Assembly: GCF_000483485.1 (NCBI RefSeq)
Contig: NZ_KI519609.1
Span: 748,072-812,071, forward strand
DNA from: Thiomicrorhabdus chilensis DSM 12352
GTDB taxonomy: Bacteria > Pseudomonadota > Gammaproteobacteria > Thiomicrospirales > Thiomicrospiraceae
Length of the DNA stretch: 64,000 nucleotides
Direction of reading: 5' to 3'
This document shows, piece by piece, positions 28,948 to 37,228 of the stretch; position 1 is the first letter of the stretch, and each line of letters starts with the position of its first letter. Both the position numbers and the translations under genes were made by a program. The notes beneath the pieces are model-generated. The model did not search any database and was not told where the DNA came from. It was given only the letters and a program-made list of their open reading frames with translations.

Positions 28948-29913
28948 ATGATCAAACGTCAAATGCTTTTAGCGTTGGGGCTTGCCTCAGCTGTTGCTTC
29001 TCAAACTGCTTATGCCGCTGTGGATGCTGACCTTCCTACTTACCAGAAGGTTTCTGGTGTTTCTGGTAACCTGAACTCAGTTGGTTCTGATACCTTGGCT
29101 AACCTAATGACTTTGTGGGCTGAAGAGTTCAAGCGTAACTATCCTAACGTGAACATTCAGATCCAGGCAGCGGGTTCTTCTACTGCACCTCCAGCTTTGA
29201 CTGAAGGGACGTCAAACGTCGGTCCTATGAGCCGTAAAATGAAGTCAAAAGAAGAAGTTGGTTTTGAAAAGAAATGGGGTTACAAGCCTACTCCGGTTGC
29301 AGTTGCAATCGATGCGCTAGCGGTTTACGTGAACAAGGACAACCCAATCAAAGGTTTGAGCATTCCTCAGGTTGATGCGATCTTCTCTTCAACTCGTAAG
29401 TGTGGTGCTAAAGCAGACATCAGCACTTGGGGTCAAGCGGGTGTTGAAGGTTCTTTAGCCGATAAGTCTATCCAGATTTATGGTCGTAACTCGGTTTCTG
29501 GTACTTACGGTTACTACAAGAAAAAAGCACTTTGTAAAGGTGACTACAAGTCTTCTGTGAATGAGCAGCCTGGTTCTGCTTCTGTGGTACAGTCTGTATC
29601 TGCTTCTATGAACGCAATCGGTTACTCTGGTATCGGTTACAAGACAGCGGGTGTTAAAGCGGTTCCTCTAACTAAGAAAGAAGGCGGTAAATTTGTTGAA
29701 GCGACCAACGAAAACGCTTTGAACGGTACTTACCCTCTATCTCGTCTACTTTACGTTTACGTAAACAAAGCACCTAACAAAGCGGTTGAGCCGGTTGTAG
29801 GTGAATTCTTCAAGCTTGTTTTGTCTAAGTCTGGTCAGCAAGTTGTTGAGAAAGACGGATATATCCCACTACCAGCTAAGGTAGCGGCTAAAGAGCTTGC
29901 AAAACTTCAGTAA
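28948..29913 (+). CDS. pstS: Phosphate-binding periplasmic protein PstS
   Basis: A 321-residue precursor with a signal peptide cleaved after ASQTAYA. Phosphate-contact motifs include [30 protein letters not shown] and [21 protein letters not shown]. The start at 28948 follows a TGGAGAC site; an ATG eight codons upstream is less well placed. Codon choice is visibly more biased than in neighbours (for example repeated TCT, GGT, CGT), fitting high expression under phosphate limitation. It is separated from pstCAB by about 5 kb. Confidence 0.94.
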   Translation: MIKRQMLLALGLASAVASQTAYAAVDADLPTYQKVSGVSGNLNSVGSDTLANLMTLWAEEFKRNYPNVNIQIQAAGSSTAPPALTEGTSNVGPMSRKMKSKEEVGFEKKWGYKPTPVAVAIDALAVYVNKDNPIKGLSIPQVDAIFSSTRKCGAKADISTWGQAGVEGSLADKSIQIYGRNSVSGTYGYYKKKALCKGDYKSSVNEQPGSASVVQSVSASMNAIGYSGIGYKTAGVKAVPLTKKEGGKFVEATNENALNGTYPLSRLLYVYVNKAPNKAVEPVVGEFFKLVLSKSGQQVVEKDGYIPLPAKVAAKELAKLQ

Positions 29914-29936
29914 GATTTGAGTTTGCTCTGATATGA

Positions 29937-29964
29937 AAAGCCCCGCACTGCGGGGCTTTTTTTT
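29937..29964 (+). terminator. Terminator after pstS
   Basis: AAAAGCCCCGC-ACT-GCGGGGCTTTT with a run of eight T residues. Confidence 0.93.
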
Positions 29965-29991
29965 GGCCTGATTTTAAGCTAATAAAATGAG

Positions 29992-29999
29992 CAGGCCTG
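29992..29999. repeat. CAGGCCTG copy between pstS and ferredoxin
   Basis: Within TGAGCAGGCCTGCCTG, between the pstS terminator and the 3' end of the ferredoxin gene. Confidence 0.85.
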
Positions 30000-30021
30000 C
30001 CTGTTTTGGCGGGAGTTGAAT

Positions 30022-30273
30022 TCAGATCAGCTCGATTTCCACATCGGTCAGCGGAATCACGCTACAGGTCAGGATTTCCCCGGCAGCGGCTTCATACGCC
30101 GGACTTTGAATCTCTTCGACTTCTCCGGAAATCAAACGTACCGCACAAGCGCCACAGTTCCCGCCGCGACAGCTGTAAGGCATGTCAAACCCGTTTTCAT
30201 CCAAAGCTTCAAGCATTGAAAATTGCCCGTCAAATTCGCATTCACCTTGTCCAACTACATTGATTTTCGCCAT
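30022..30273 (-). CDS. Plant-type 2Fe-2S ferredoxin
   Basis: An 83-residue soluble electron carrier with the cluster motif CRGGNCGAC (C35, C40, C43) and the fourth ligand C70 in ILTCSVIP. This is the short [2Fe-2S] fold without extra domains. Its redox partner is not visible in the neighbourhood: pstS and an ion channel flank it. A monocistronic gene with stop near the pstS terminator. Confidence 0.88.
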   Translation of the reverse strand: MAKINVVGQGECEFDGQFSMLEALDENGFDMPYSCRGGNCGACAVRLISGEVEEIQSPAYEAAAGEILTCSVIPLTDVEIELI

Positions 30274-30361
30274 TGTGTACCCCTAAGTTTGATTATTCAA
30301 AAAATTATTTTATCAATTTTATTTATAGCCCATTCGAGTAGAATATACAAAAAATTTATCA

Positions 30362-31225
30362 ATGGTTAATAAGAGTTTATATGAAATGATGACTTGGCTT
30401 GATTTTCAACAAAAATTTCAGGTAATTCGTGACAATAAAGCTTTTGAGATGTTTGTGATTACCGTGATCATCTTCTCGTCGTTGATGATCGGCATCCGCA
30501 CTTATAATTTGCATCCCTTCGCCGAAAGCGCTTTGGTGTTTTTGGATTATGCGGTGACGCTGTTCTTTTTGATTGAGATTATTATCCGTATGGCGGCCGA
30601 GCCGAGAGTACGGGATTTCTTCAAAAAAGGTTGGAATATTTTTGATTTTGTAATCGTCGTCGTCAGTTTGATTCCATTGGATGATTCCGAATACGCCCTG
30701 ATTGCACGTATGTTGCGTCTGTTCCGTGTCATGCGTTTGATCTCATTTATTCCAGAATTGCGAGTGTTGGTCAGTGCGTTAATTTCCGCTATGCCGCGAA
30801 TGGGGTATGTGGCACTGCTGATGTTTATTATCTTTTACCTTTATGCGGTCATCGGAAACCTGATGTTTTCGCAGATTAATCCGCAGTTGTGGGGTGATTT
30901 GGGCTTGGCGTTGCTGACGCTTTTCCGAGTGGCCACTTTTGAAGACTGGACGGACGTCATGTATGAAACCATGACGGTCTATGGTCTCAGTTGGATTTAT
31001 TACATCACCTTTATTTTCTTCTCCGCCTTTGTGTTCCTGAATATGATGATCGGGATCGTGGTGGAAGTGCTGGATGAAGAGCACAAGAAAATGGAAGCTG
31101 AAAATCTGTCTGAAGAGTTGGCGGAAGAGCAGTCCGCTCAAGCCAGTTATGAAAGTCGCATCGAATCTGAAATTGCCGATTTGCATGCTAAGTTAGATCT
31201 GCTGATTGCTCAAAAACAGAAATAG
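30362..31225 (+). CDS. Voltage-gated cation channel, one-domain (NaChBac-like)
   Basis: A 287-residue six-helix channel subunit that should form a tetramer. S4 (about residues 114-130) carries R116, R119, R122 and R125 at three-residue spacing; the pore loop holds the filter T192-F-E-D-W-T-D198; S6 is followed by an acidic segment and a C-terminal coiled coil (about 225-285). NaChBac and NavAb have TLESW filters; this one has acidic residues at three positions, like engineered CavAb (TLDDWSD) and eukaryotic calcium-channel repeats, which suggests calcium permeability (inference). The ATG at 30362 has no strong ribosome site; internal ATGs at 30380-30392 are alternatives. Confidence 0.9.
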   Translation: MVNKSLYEMMTWLDFQQKFQVIRDNKAFEMFVITVIIFSSLMIGIRTYNLHPFAESALVFLDYAVTLFFLIEIIIRMAAEPRVRDFFKKGWNIFDFVIVVVSLIPLDDSEYALIARMLRLFRVMRLISFIPELRVLVSALISAMPRMGYVALLMFIIFYLYAVIGNLMFSQINPQLWGDLGLALLTLFRVATFEDWTDVMYETMTVYGLSWIYYITFIFFSAFVFLNMMIGIVVEVLDEEHKKMEAENLSEELAEEQSAQASYESRIESEIADLHAKLDLLIAQKQK

Positions 31226-31244
31226 CTTATAGGTTCTGAGTTCA

Positions 31245-31252
31245 CAGGCCTG
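31245..31252. repeat. CAGGCCTG copy after the channel gene
   Basis: Intergenic, 20 bp after the channel stop, in TTCACAGGCCTGGTGAA, itself an imperfect palindrome. Confidence 0.85.
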
Positions 31253-31264
31253 GTGAAATCAAAC

Positions 31265-31296
31265 AAAAAAGCCCGCTGGAGAACACTCTGCGGGCT
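31265..31296 (-). terminator. Terminator of the lipoprotein gene
   Basis: On the minus strand GCCCGC and GCGGGC pair around a 14-base loop and are followed by TTTTTTGTTT. On the plus strand there is no T-run, so it mainly serves the minus gene. Confidence 0.75.
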
Positions 31297-31370
31297 AAGT
31301 TAATTGATTCAACTTTAAGGAAAAGATCCCTATTTAATTGAAGCTAGGGCCACTTTCCATTAGGCGTTCA

Positions 31371-32570
31371 TTATCGCTCTTGTTGGTTGTTTTCAATAAA
31401 GGCTTCAATCTCAGCGCGATAAGGGTCACACTCTTCCGTTGCCAGAATTTCTTCAGCCGCAAAAGAGTAATCGGTTGAGGTATCGCCTAATCCAAAGAAG
31501 TCATTACTTACGGCATTCGCATGCGCTTTGGTTGCTTCGAAAGAACAGGCATTGTCTGAATCCTTATGCACTTCTACGATACGCTCATCATTGATTGTCA
31601 CGCTGACCTCATAGTTGTGGTTCGATGCAAAATAGGCTTCCATCAGGAAGAGTTTATCCCATGCTCGTGGCGTTGCCCCTTGGTGGGTCTTTGAAGCCAT
31701 AAAGTCGATATGGCGTTTCATATTGGTGGCCTGTTCATCCGTGTTGGCTTGAATGAACCAGGTGACTTTGTAGTTTTCTTCATCAAAAATCGGTGCAGGA
31801 TGTTCACTGCTTTCTGGATGATAATATTCGGCATGGTTTTCTGTCACATAAGGGATGTACGACCCGTCTTGGTTTTCGACGTTTCCACTTTCTGAGCGAT
31901 AGCCGTCTTGCCAGTTTTCTACGCTTTCTGCAAAATGGCTTTCCGCCTCTTCTGTTGAGACATCCAGTTCGCCATCGGCGTCACTGTCAATTTTGCTGGT
32001 TAAGGTGTTGTCATACGCAAGTAAGTCGGTTTCTGATAACGGTGTTTCCTGCAGATTTAACGGTACCGCTTGATCTAATTTTGCACGCACTGTCTCGCTG
32101 ATTTTAATTCCGTTGGCTGGGTTTTTATCTTCATCCATGGATTGCATTAGGCGCAACATTAATCGAGATGGTGCGCTTAATCCTCTCTCCAGAGTGACTT
32201 GGCGCAGTTCTGAAGAAGTGTAAGAATCCTCTTCTGTTAAATCCACTGGTGTTACCAAACCGTCTTCACCTACTGAGGTAGAGCCTAAAACAAGTTGACC
32301 GATACGAAATTCCACGCGGTCTCCTGATTGATAGTTGAATTGACCGTGTTCATTGGTCACGCCGCTTTCACCTGATGAGGTTTGGTATTCAACACCTTCC
32401 ACGGCCGCATCAATAAAAGACCCCGTTAGTACGGTCGATTCACTTGCCTCGTTTACCTCGCTTGACGCATTGTCAGTGCTTTCTGTGCTGGATCCACCGC
32501 AGCCTGATAATAAAAGAGCTGACATTAATACTGATAGCGGAAGGGTTTTATTGTTATTAAATTTTTTCAT
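31371..32570 (-). CDS. Acidic lipoprotein with calcium-binding-like loops
   Basis: A 399-residue lipoprotein with lipobox LLSGC (acylated C24) and a serine/glutamate-rich spacer. Residues about 48-97 form a small beta domain (GSFIDAAVEGVEYQTSSGES ... FRIGQLVLGS) seen in many outer-membrane lipoproteins. Two loops resemble EF-hand sites: DEDKNPANGIKISE near 146 and DSDADGELDVSTEE at 195-208, the latter with D195, D197, D199 and G200. The remainder is unrecognised. It faces the channel gene. No enzymatic function can be assigned. Confidence 0.7.
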   Translation of the reverse strand: MKKFNNNKTLPLSVLMSALLLSGCGGSSTESTDNASSEVNEASESTVLTGSFIDAAVEGVEYQTSSGESGVTNEHGQFNYQSGDRVEFRIGQLVLGSTSVGEDGLVTPVDLTEEDSYTSSELRQVTLERGLSAPSRLMLRLMQSMDEDKNPANGIKISETVRAKLDQAVPLNLQETPLSETDLLAYDNTLTSKIDSDADGELDVSTEEAESHFAESVENWQDGYRSESGNVENQDGSYIPYVTENHAEYYHPESSEHPAPIFDEENYKVTWFIQANTDEQATNMKRHIDFMASKTHQGATPRAWDKLFLMEAYFASNHNYEVSVTINDERIVEVHKDSDNACSFEATKAHANAVSNDFFGLGDTSTDYSFAAEEILATEECDPYRAEIEAFIENNQQER

Positions 32571-32754
32571 TTTTTTATCCTGCTTTTCACTTAATGGTAA
32601 TTTTTTCCATTTGGTCCGGGTGCAGTTTAAGGCTAAAAATACAAACTGTCAAAATTTTTATAAAATTAATTTTATGCAGGGCTAATTTATTTTATGGCTG
32701 GGTTTAAACGTCATTAATCAGCAGCCTTTGTGGGGTGGCTAGTTACGAAATGAA

Positions 32755-32762
32755 CAGGCCTG
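32755..32762. repeat. CAGGCCTG copy in the lipoprotein/ect spacer
   Basis: Within TGAACAGGCCTGATTTC; intergenic. Confidence 0.85.
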
Positions 32763-33084
32763 ATTTCTTTTTTCAGTGTTTTCCGCTTGAAAAGTCGGCC
32801 AGTAAACAAGTGGAGGTTCAGATTCATAAAGAGGTGCGCCGCTGCAAAAACATGAATCCTTAATCCCTTTGCGTAATCTGAACAGTAATCAAGATGAATC
32901 GCGCGATTCCATGGCGTGCCCCCATGGTCGGAGATCGGTGATTGTGAAATAGTTAAATCGAAACAGACATTTCAAGCCTCGACTAGGTAAAGCTCTCAAG
33001 CAGGCTTAAAAAAGATGGTGTGTCTGGGAATTGGCAGTAAAAACCCGGTTTAAAAGTCTTTAAAAAACGTTAATAATTTCATTG

Positions 33085-33102
33085 GGTTAAGGTGGCTTAA
33101 CC
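33085..33102. promoter_or_regulatory. Perfect inverted repeat, possible operator of the ect operon
   Basis: GGTTAAG-GTGG-CTTAACC lies 22 bp upstream of the putative -35 box. Its size suits a dimeric regulator, but no regulator gene (for example ectR) is adjacent. Confidence 0.35.
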
Positions 33103-33123
33103 AAACCTTAATAAACCAAGTCC

Positions 33124-33151
33124 TTGATTTTTGTAATTATTTTGGTTATAC
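33124..33151 (+). promoter_or_regulatory. Sigma70-like promoter of ectABC-ask
   Basis: TTGATT (33124-33129) and TTATAC (33146-33151) with a 16-bp spacer. If used, the message has an untranslated leader of about 285 nt before ectA. Confidence 0.45.
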
Positions 33152-33443
33152 TTCTTCGCAATATTAATAACCCCAAAGGTTAGTTTTATCTTTTTTTCAG
33201 TTGTATTTAATACACTGTCATTTGCGTTTAGGCGCTGTTTTCTTTCAGACCAACGTCGGTCGAGTCTAATCCAAAGGACCAGTCCTGAGGAATCAATCGT
33301 ATGGCATAAAATTGAGCGCCTTGCTCAAGGCTGCTTCGCTGTTTTGCGTTTTGCCATCACTTCTGTTGTGTCCCGAGTGATACACACTCTTTCGCGGTTG
33401 CGATTGGTCGAACTTTTCATCTTTAAACAAAATAGGCAAATAC

Positions 33444-33983
33444 ATGGAATCTGATATGAATGATTCGAAGGATTCACTTATCTTCCGCAAACCGTCATTA
33501 GAAGATGGGCTGGCGATTTACGAGTTGATTAAAAACTCGCCGCCACTGGATGTGAACTCCTCTTACCTCTATTTTTTACAGGCCTCCCATTTTGCGGATA
33601 CCTGCATTGTGGTTGAGAGCCAGCAAAAGATTGTCGGGTTTGTGTCCGCTTATTACCGACCTGATCAGCCAGATTCCTTGTTTGTTTGGCAGGTTGCGGT
33701 GGACGAGTCGATGCGAGGCGTCGGGCTGGCGAAAAGAATGTTAATGGCTTTGGTTGAAAACCAGAAGGGCCACGCAACGCTAAAAGAGCTGTGTTGCACC
33801 ATTAGCCCGTCCAACAAAGCCTCGCAAGGGTTGTTTAAATCCTTTAGCAAACAATATGGACTGAGCTTAACGGTTGCCCCTTTTATTACGGAGGCTCATT
33901 TTGGCGAACAAGCGCATGAAGCGGAAGAGCTGTACGTATTAAAATCAGATAAACAAGAAAACTTAACTAATTTAATCTTTTAA
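33444..33983 (+). CDS. ectA: L-2,4-diaminobutyrate acetyltransferase EctA
   Basis: EctA acetylates diaminobutyrate at N-gamma with acetyl-CoA in ectoine synthesis. The 179-residue GNAT protein has the acetyl-CoA motif VDESMRGVGLAKRMLMALV and EctA-typical FRKPSLEDGLAIYELIKNSPPLDVNSSYLYFLQASHF. The start at 33444 lacks a good ribosome site; ATG 33456 is an alternative. It is 11 bp before ectB. Confidence 0.94.
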   Translation: MESDMNDSKDSLIFRKPSLEDGLAIYELIKNSPPLDVNSSYLYFLQASHFADTCIVVESQQKIVGFVSAYYRPDQPDSLFVWQVAVDESMRGVGLAKRMLMALVENQKGHATLKELCCTISPSNKASQGLFKSFSKQYGLSLTVAPFITEAHFGEQAHEAEELYVLKSDKQENLTNLIF

Positions 33984-33994
33984 GGAAAATAAAG

Positions 33995-35254
33995 ATGGCA
34001 TTACAAACATTTAATAAATATGAATCCGAAGTTCGTGGTTATATCCGATCTTTCCCGGTGATTTTCGAAAGAGCCAAGATGGCTGAAATCTGGGATGAAA
34101 GCGGAAAGCGTTATATTGACTTTTTCGCGGGTGCGGGTGCCTTGAACTACGGCCACAACAACCCGGACATTAATGCGGCTCTAATCGAATACCTGCAGCA
34201 TGACGGAATTGGTCACGCTTTGGATATGGGAACGGTTGCGAAGAAAGAGTTTATTGAGAACTTCGTTCACAACATTCTTGAACCTAGAGATTTGGAATAC
34301 AAATTGCAGTTTGTGGGACCGACAGGTACCAATGCGATTGAAACCGCTTTGAAAATTGCCCGTAAGGTGAAAGGGCGTAAACAGGTGATGTCCTTCACTA
34401 ACGGCTTCCACGGGATGTCCATGGGGTCGCTGAGTATCACCGGTAACAGCTATTATCATGATGAAAGTTATGGTGTTCCTGGTTATACCACCCAGGTGCC
34501 TTTCCATAAATACCTTGGGGACAAGGTCGATACCATTGCCTATCTTCGTAAGATTTTGGAAGATGCCTCAAGTGGAACGGAATTGCCAGCAGCGATCGTC
34601 TTGGAGACCATCCAGGCAGAAGGTGGGATTAACGTTTCCGGCGAACAGTGGTTGAGAGACTTGCGTCAAATCTGTGATGACTTTGATATTTTGATGATCG
34701 CCGATGAGATTCAGGTCGGTAACGGACGTTCATCAGACTTCTTCAGTTTTGAAAGAGCGGGCATCCAGCCTGACATCATCACCTTGTCGAAATCGATCGG
34801 TGCGGGTCAGCCGATGGCGATGGTGCTGTTGAAACCTGAATTGGACCAATGGAGCCCGGGTGAGCACTCAGGTACTTTCCGTGGAAACAACTTGGCGTTT
34901 GTTTCTTCAAGTGTTGCTTTGAAAAAGTACTGGTCGGATGACAGCTTTTCTAAAGAAGTGAAGCAGAAATCTAATCTGGTGCAGGCAAGAATGGAGAAGC
35001 TGGCATTACGTTTCCCGCAATATGTTCGTGAAATTCGTGGTCACGGTATGATTTGGGGTGCGGAATTTAAAGATCCGGACATGACCTCTAAAGTGTGTGC
35101 TCAAGCCTTTGAAGATGGTTTGGTGATTGAAACAGCCGGTGCCGGCGGTGAAGTGATTAAATTCTTGGGGCCATTGGTGATTACCGAAGAATTAATCAAC
35201 GAAGGTTTTGATATTTTGGAAGGCGCGGTCGAGAAAGTCGGTAAAAAGCAATAA
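33995..35254 (+). CDS. ectB: Diaminobutyrate-2-oxoglutarate transaminase EctB
   Basis: EctB converts aspartate semialdehyde to diaminobutyrate using glutamate, the first ectoine-specific step. The 419-residue class III PLP aminotransferase shows FFAGAGALNYGHNN, VGPTGTNAIETALKIARK, the PLP aspartate in MIADEIQVGNGR and the Schiff-base lysine in ITLSKSIGAGQPMA. AAGGAAAAT lies before the ATG. Part of ectABC-ask. Confidence 0.96.
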   Translation: MALQTFNKYESEVRGYIRSFPVIFERAKMAEIWDESGKRYIDFFAGAGALNYGHNNPDINAALIEYLQHDGIGHALDMGTVAKKEFIENFVHNILEPRDLEYKLQFVGPTGTNAIETALKIARKVKGRKQVMSFTNGFHGMSMGSLSITGNSYYHDESYGVPGYTTQVPFHKYLGDKVDTIAYLRKILEDASSGTELPAAIVLETIQAEGGINVSGEQWLRDLRQICDDFDILMIADEIQVGNGRSSDFFSFERAGIQPDIITLSKSIGAGQPMAMVLLKPELDQWSPGEHSGTFRGNNLAFVSSSVALKKYWSDDSFSKEVKQKSNLVQARMEKLALRFPQYVREIRGHGMIWGAEFKDPDMTSKVCAQAFEDGLVIETAGAGGEVIKFLGPLVITEELINEGFDILEGAVEKVGKKQ

Positions 35255-35271
35255 ACACTTAGGAGACGAAA

Positions 35272-35664
35272 ATGATTGTTAAAAACTTATATGACGATGT
35301 AATCGGAACCGATGCCGATGTAGACAGCGCACAATGGAACAGTCGCCGTCTGCTGTTGGCGAGTGACGGAATGGGCTTTTCATTGCACGACACTTTAATC
35401 AAGGCTGGAGAGGACTTGCACCTTTGGTATAAAAACCATTTGGAAGCGGTCTACTGCATTGAAGGCGAAGGTGAGATTGTCGAGAAAAAAGATGGCACCG
35501 TTCACCCGATTCGAGAAGGAACTGTGTACGCCTTGAATGAACACGACCAGCACATTCTGCGTGCCAATAAAGGTGTGCAGATGCGTATGGTCTGCGTGTT
35601 CAATCCGCCGGTCACCGGCCGTGAAGTGCACGATGAAGACGGTTCTTACAAGTTGCCCGAATAA
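35272..35664 (+). CDS. ectC: Ectoine synthase EctC
   Basis: EctC closes the ring of N-acetyl-diaminobutyrate to give ectoine. The 130-residue single-cupin protein has the family stretches WNSRRLLLASDGMGFS, the metal-site region WYKNHLEAVYCIEGEGEI and YALNEHDQHILRA. It follows ectB by 17 bp with AGGAG upstream. No ectoine hydroxylase gene (ectD) is found in the window. Confidence 0.96.
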   Translation: MIVKNLYDDVIGTDADVDSAQWNSRRLLLASDGMGFSLHDTLIKAGEDLHLWYKNHLEAVYCIEGEGEIVEKKDGTVHPIREGTVYALNEHDQHILRANKGVQMRMVCVFNPPVTGREVHDEDGSYKLPE

Positions 35665-35734
35665 ACTGGCTTAATCAACTTGAGAAAAAATAAGGCGCTT
35701 AGGTTTAGTCGCCAATCCCCAGCAGACCTGGTGA

Positions 35735-35742
35735 CAGGCCTG
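35735..35742. repeat. CAGGCCTG copy between ectC and ask
   Basis: Within CAGCAGACCTGGTGACAGG... where CAGCAG and CTGCTG pair; intergenic inside the ectoine operon, which here has a 133-bp gap. Confidence 0.8.
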
Positions 35743-35797
35743 CTGATTTTGCAAAAGCGCCTGACAAAACTAGTCCAAATAAAAAATAAAAGGAACC

Positions 35798-37228
35798 ATG
35801 TCTAATTTAACTGTTGAAAAAATTGGTGGTACTTCAATGAGTAACTACCAAGCGGTACGAGACAATATCATTCTCTATCCGGAAGACCCTTACCACAGAA
35901 TTTTCGTGGTGTCGGCTTATGGCGGCATCACCGATGATCTTCTAGAGCATAAAAAAACCGGCCAGCCTGGCGTTTATGGATTGTTTGCCAATGATGATGT
36001 GGATGATGATTGGCGCATCGCTTTGGATCAGCTCAGTCTTAAACTCAATAAGATCAATGCCGGTCTGTTCGCCGATGATGGTTTACGCACCATGGCCAAT
36101 CAGTTCATTGATGAGCGCATCGCTGAAACCAAACAGCTTTTGAATCACCTTCAGGACCTGTGTAGCCATGGCCACTTTTCATTGGAAAGCCACCTGTTGA
36201 CGGTGCGTGAGCTGCTGGCTAGCTTGGGTGAAGCCCACAGTGCCTGGAACCTGGCGCATTTGCTGCAGACCGAAGGGGTCAATGCCCGTTTTGTGGATCT
36301 GACCGGTTGGCAGGCGAATGAAACCTTGCCTTTGGATGAGATGATTCAGAAATATCTGGGGCATATTGATTTCAGCCAGGAGCTGCCGATTGTGACCGGT
36401 TATGCGCATTGTACGGAAAATCTGATGCACACCTTTGACCGGGGCTACAGTGAGATGACCTTCAGCCGAATTGCGGTCATGACGAATTCTGCTGAAGCGG
36501 TGATTCACAAGGAGTACCATTTGAGTAGCGCTGACCCGCGTCTGGTGGGGGAAGACAATGTGGTGCCGATTGGTAAGACCAATTACGATATTGCCGACCA
36601 GCTTGCCAATCTGGGCATGGAAGCGATTCATCCGCGTGCAGCCAAAGGCTTGCGTCAGGCGCAAATTCCATTGCGTATCAAGAATACCTTTGAACCGGAT
36701 CATCACGGTACTCTGATTACTGATGATTATGTGTCGGAAGCGCCGCAGGTCGAGATTATCGCCGGCATGAAAAACCTGATCGCCTTAGAGGTGTTTGACC
36801 AGGACATGCTCGGTCAGCAAGCGACCTATGAACGGGCTTTGCTGGATATTATCCAACGTCTTAAATGCCAGGTGGTGACCAAGGATTTCAATGCCAATAC
36901 CATCACACTGTATGTCAACGCCAGTCTCAAGAAGGTCAAACAGATGACCTCCCAAATTGAGACCGCTTTAAACGGTGCAACCATTAGCACGCGTAAGGTG
37001 TCCCTAGTGTCGGCGATGGGAAGTGATATGGCGATTCAAGGCCTGTTGTCCAAAGCGGTGACCACTTTGTATGAAAAGGGCATCAATGTTGAAGCGCTGC
37101 ATCAGAATACCCGTCAGGTGGAGATGCAATTCATGGTCAACGAAAGTGATTTTGAAACCGCTGTGCAGGCGATGCACGCCAGACTTATTGAGGTTCATGA
37201 TCACGGAATAGCCATATGCGAACACTGA
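35798..37228 (+). CDS. ask: Ectoine-associated aspartokinase Ask_Ect
   Basis: Phosphorylates aspartate to supply aspartate semialdehyde to EctB. The 476-residue protein begins VEKIGGTSMSNYQAV, the kinase motif, and ends in two ACT domains (about 320-470, VSLVSAMGSDMAIQGLLSKAV). The FVVSAYGGITDDLLEHKKTG region and the gene's position mark it as the ectoine-dedicated clade, which in other bacteria escapes feedback inhibition by lysine and threonine (family knowledge). Confidence 0.93.
   Translation: MSNLTVEKIGGTSMSNYQAVRDNIILYPEDPYHRIFVVSAYGGITDDLLEHKKTGQPGVYGLFANDDVDDDWRIALDQLSLKLNKINAGLFADDGLRTMANQFIDERIAETKQLLNHLQDLCSHGHFSLESHLLTVRELLASLGEAHSAWNLAHLLQTEGVNARFVDLTGWQANETLPLDEMIQKYLGHIDFSQELPIVTGYAHCTENLMHTFDRGYSEMTFSRIAVMTNSAEAVIHKEYHLSSADPRLVGEDNVVPIGKTNYDIADQLANLGMEAIHPRAAKGLRQAQIPLRIKNTFEPDHHGTLITDDYVSEAPQVEIIAGMKNLIALEVFDQDMLGQQATYERALLDIIQRLKCQVVTKDFNANTITLYVNASLKKVKQMTSQIETALNGATISTRKVSLVSAMGSDMAIQGLLSKAVTTLYEKGINVEALHQNTRQVEMQFMVNESDFETAVQAMHARLIEVHDHGIAICEH

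Larger units (their letters stand above)
32571..33443. other. Long intergenic region upstream of the ectoine operon
   Basis: About 870 bp without a convincing gene: the one open frame on the minus strand near its right end overlaps ectA and has no family features. It holds a CAGGCCTG copy (32755), a GGTTAAG/CTTAACC inverted repeat (33085-33102) and a sigma70-like promoter (33124-33151). The part between 32800 and 33060 shows nothing recognisable. Confidence 0.6.

Noticed and set aside
33293-33490. 65-codon minus-strand frame upstream of and overlapping ectA
   Set aside because: No ribosome site or family features, and it overlaps the ectA start; treated as chance.
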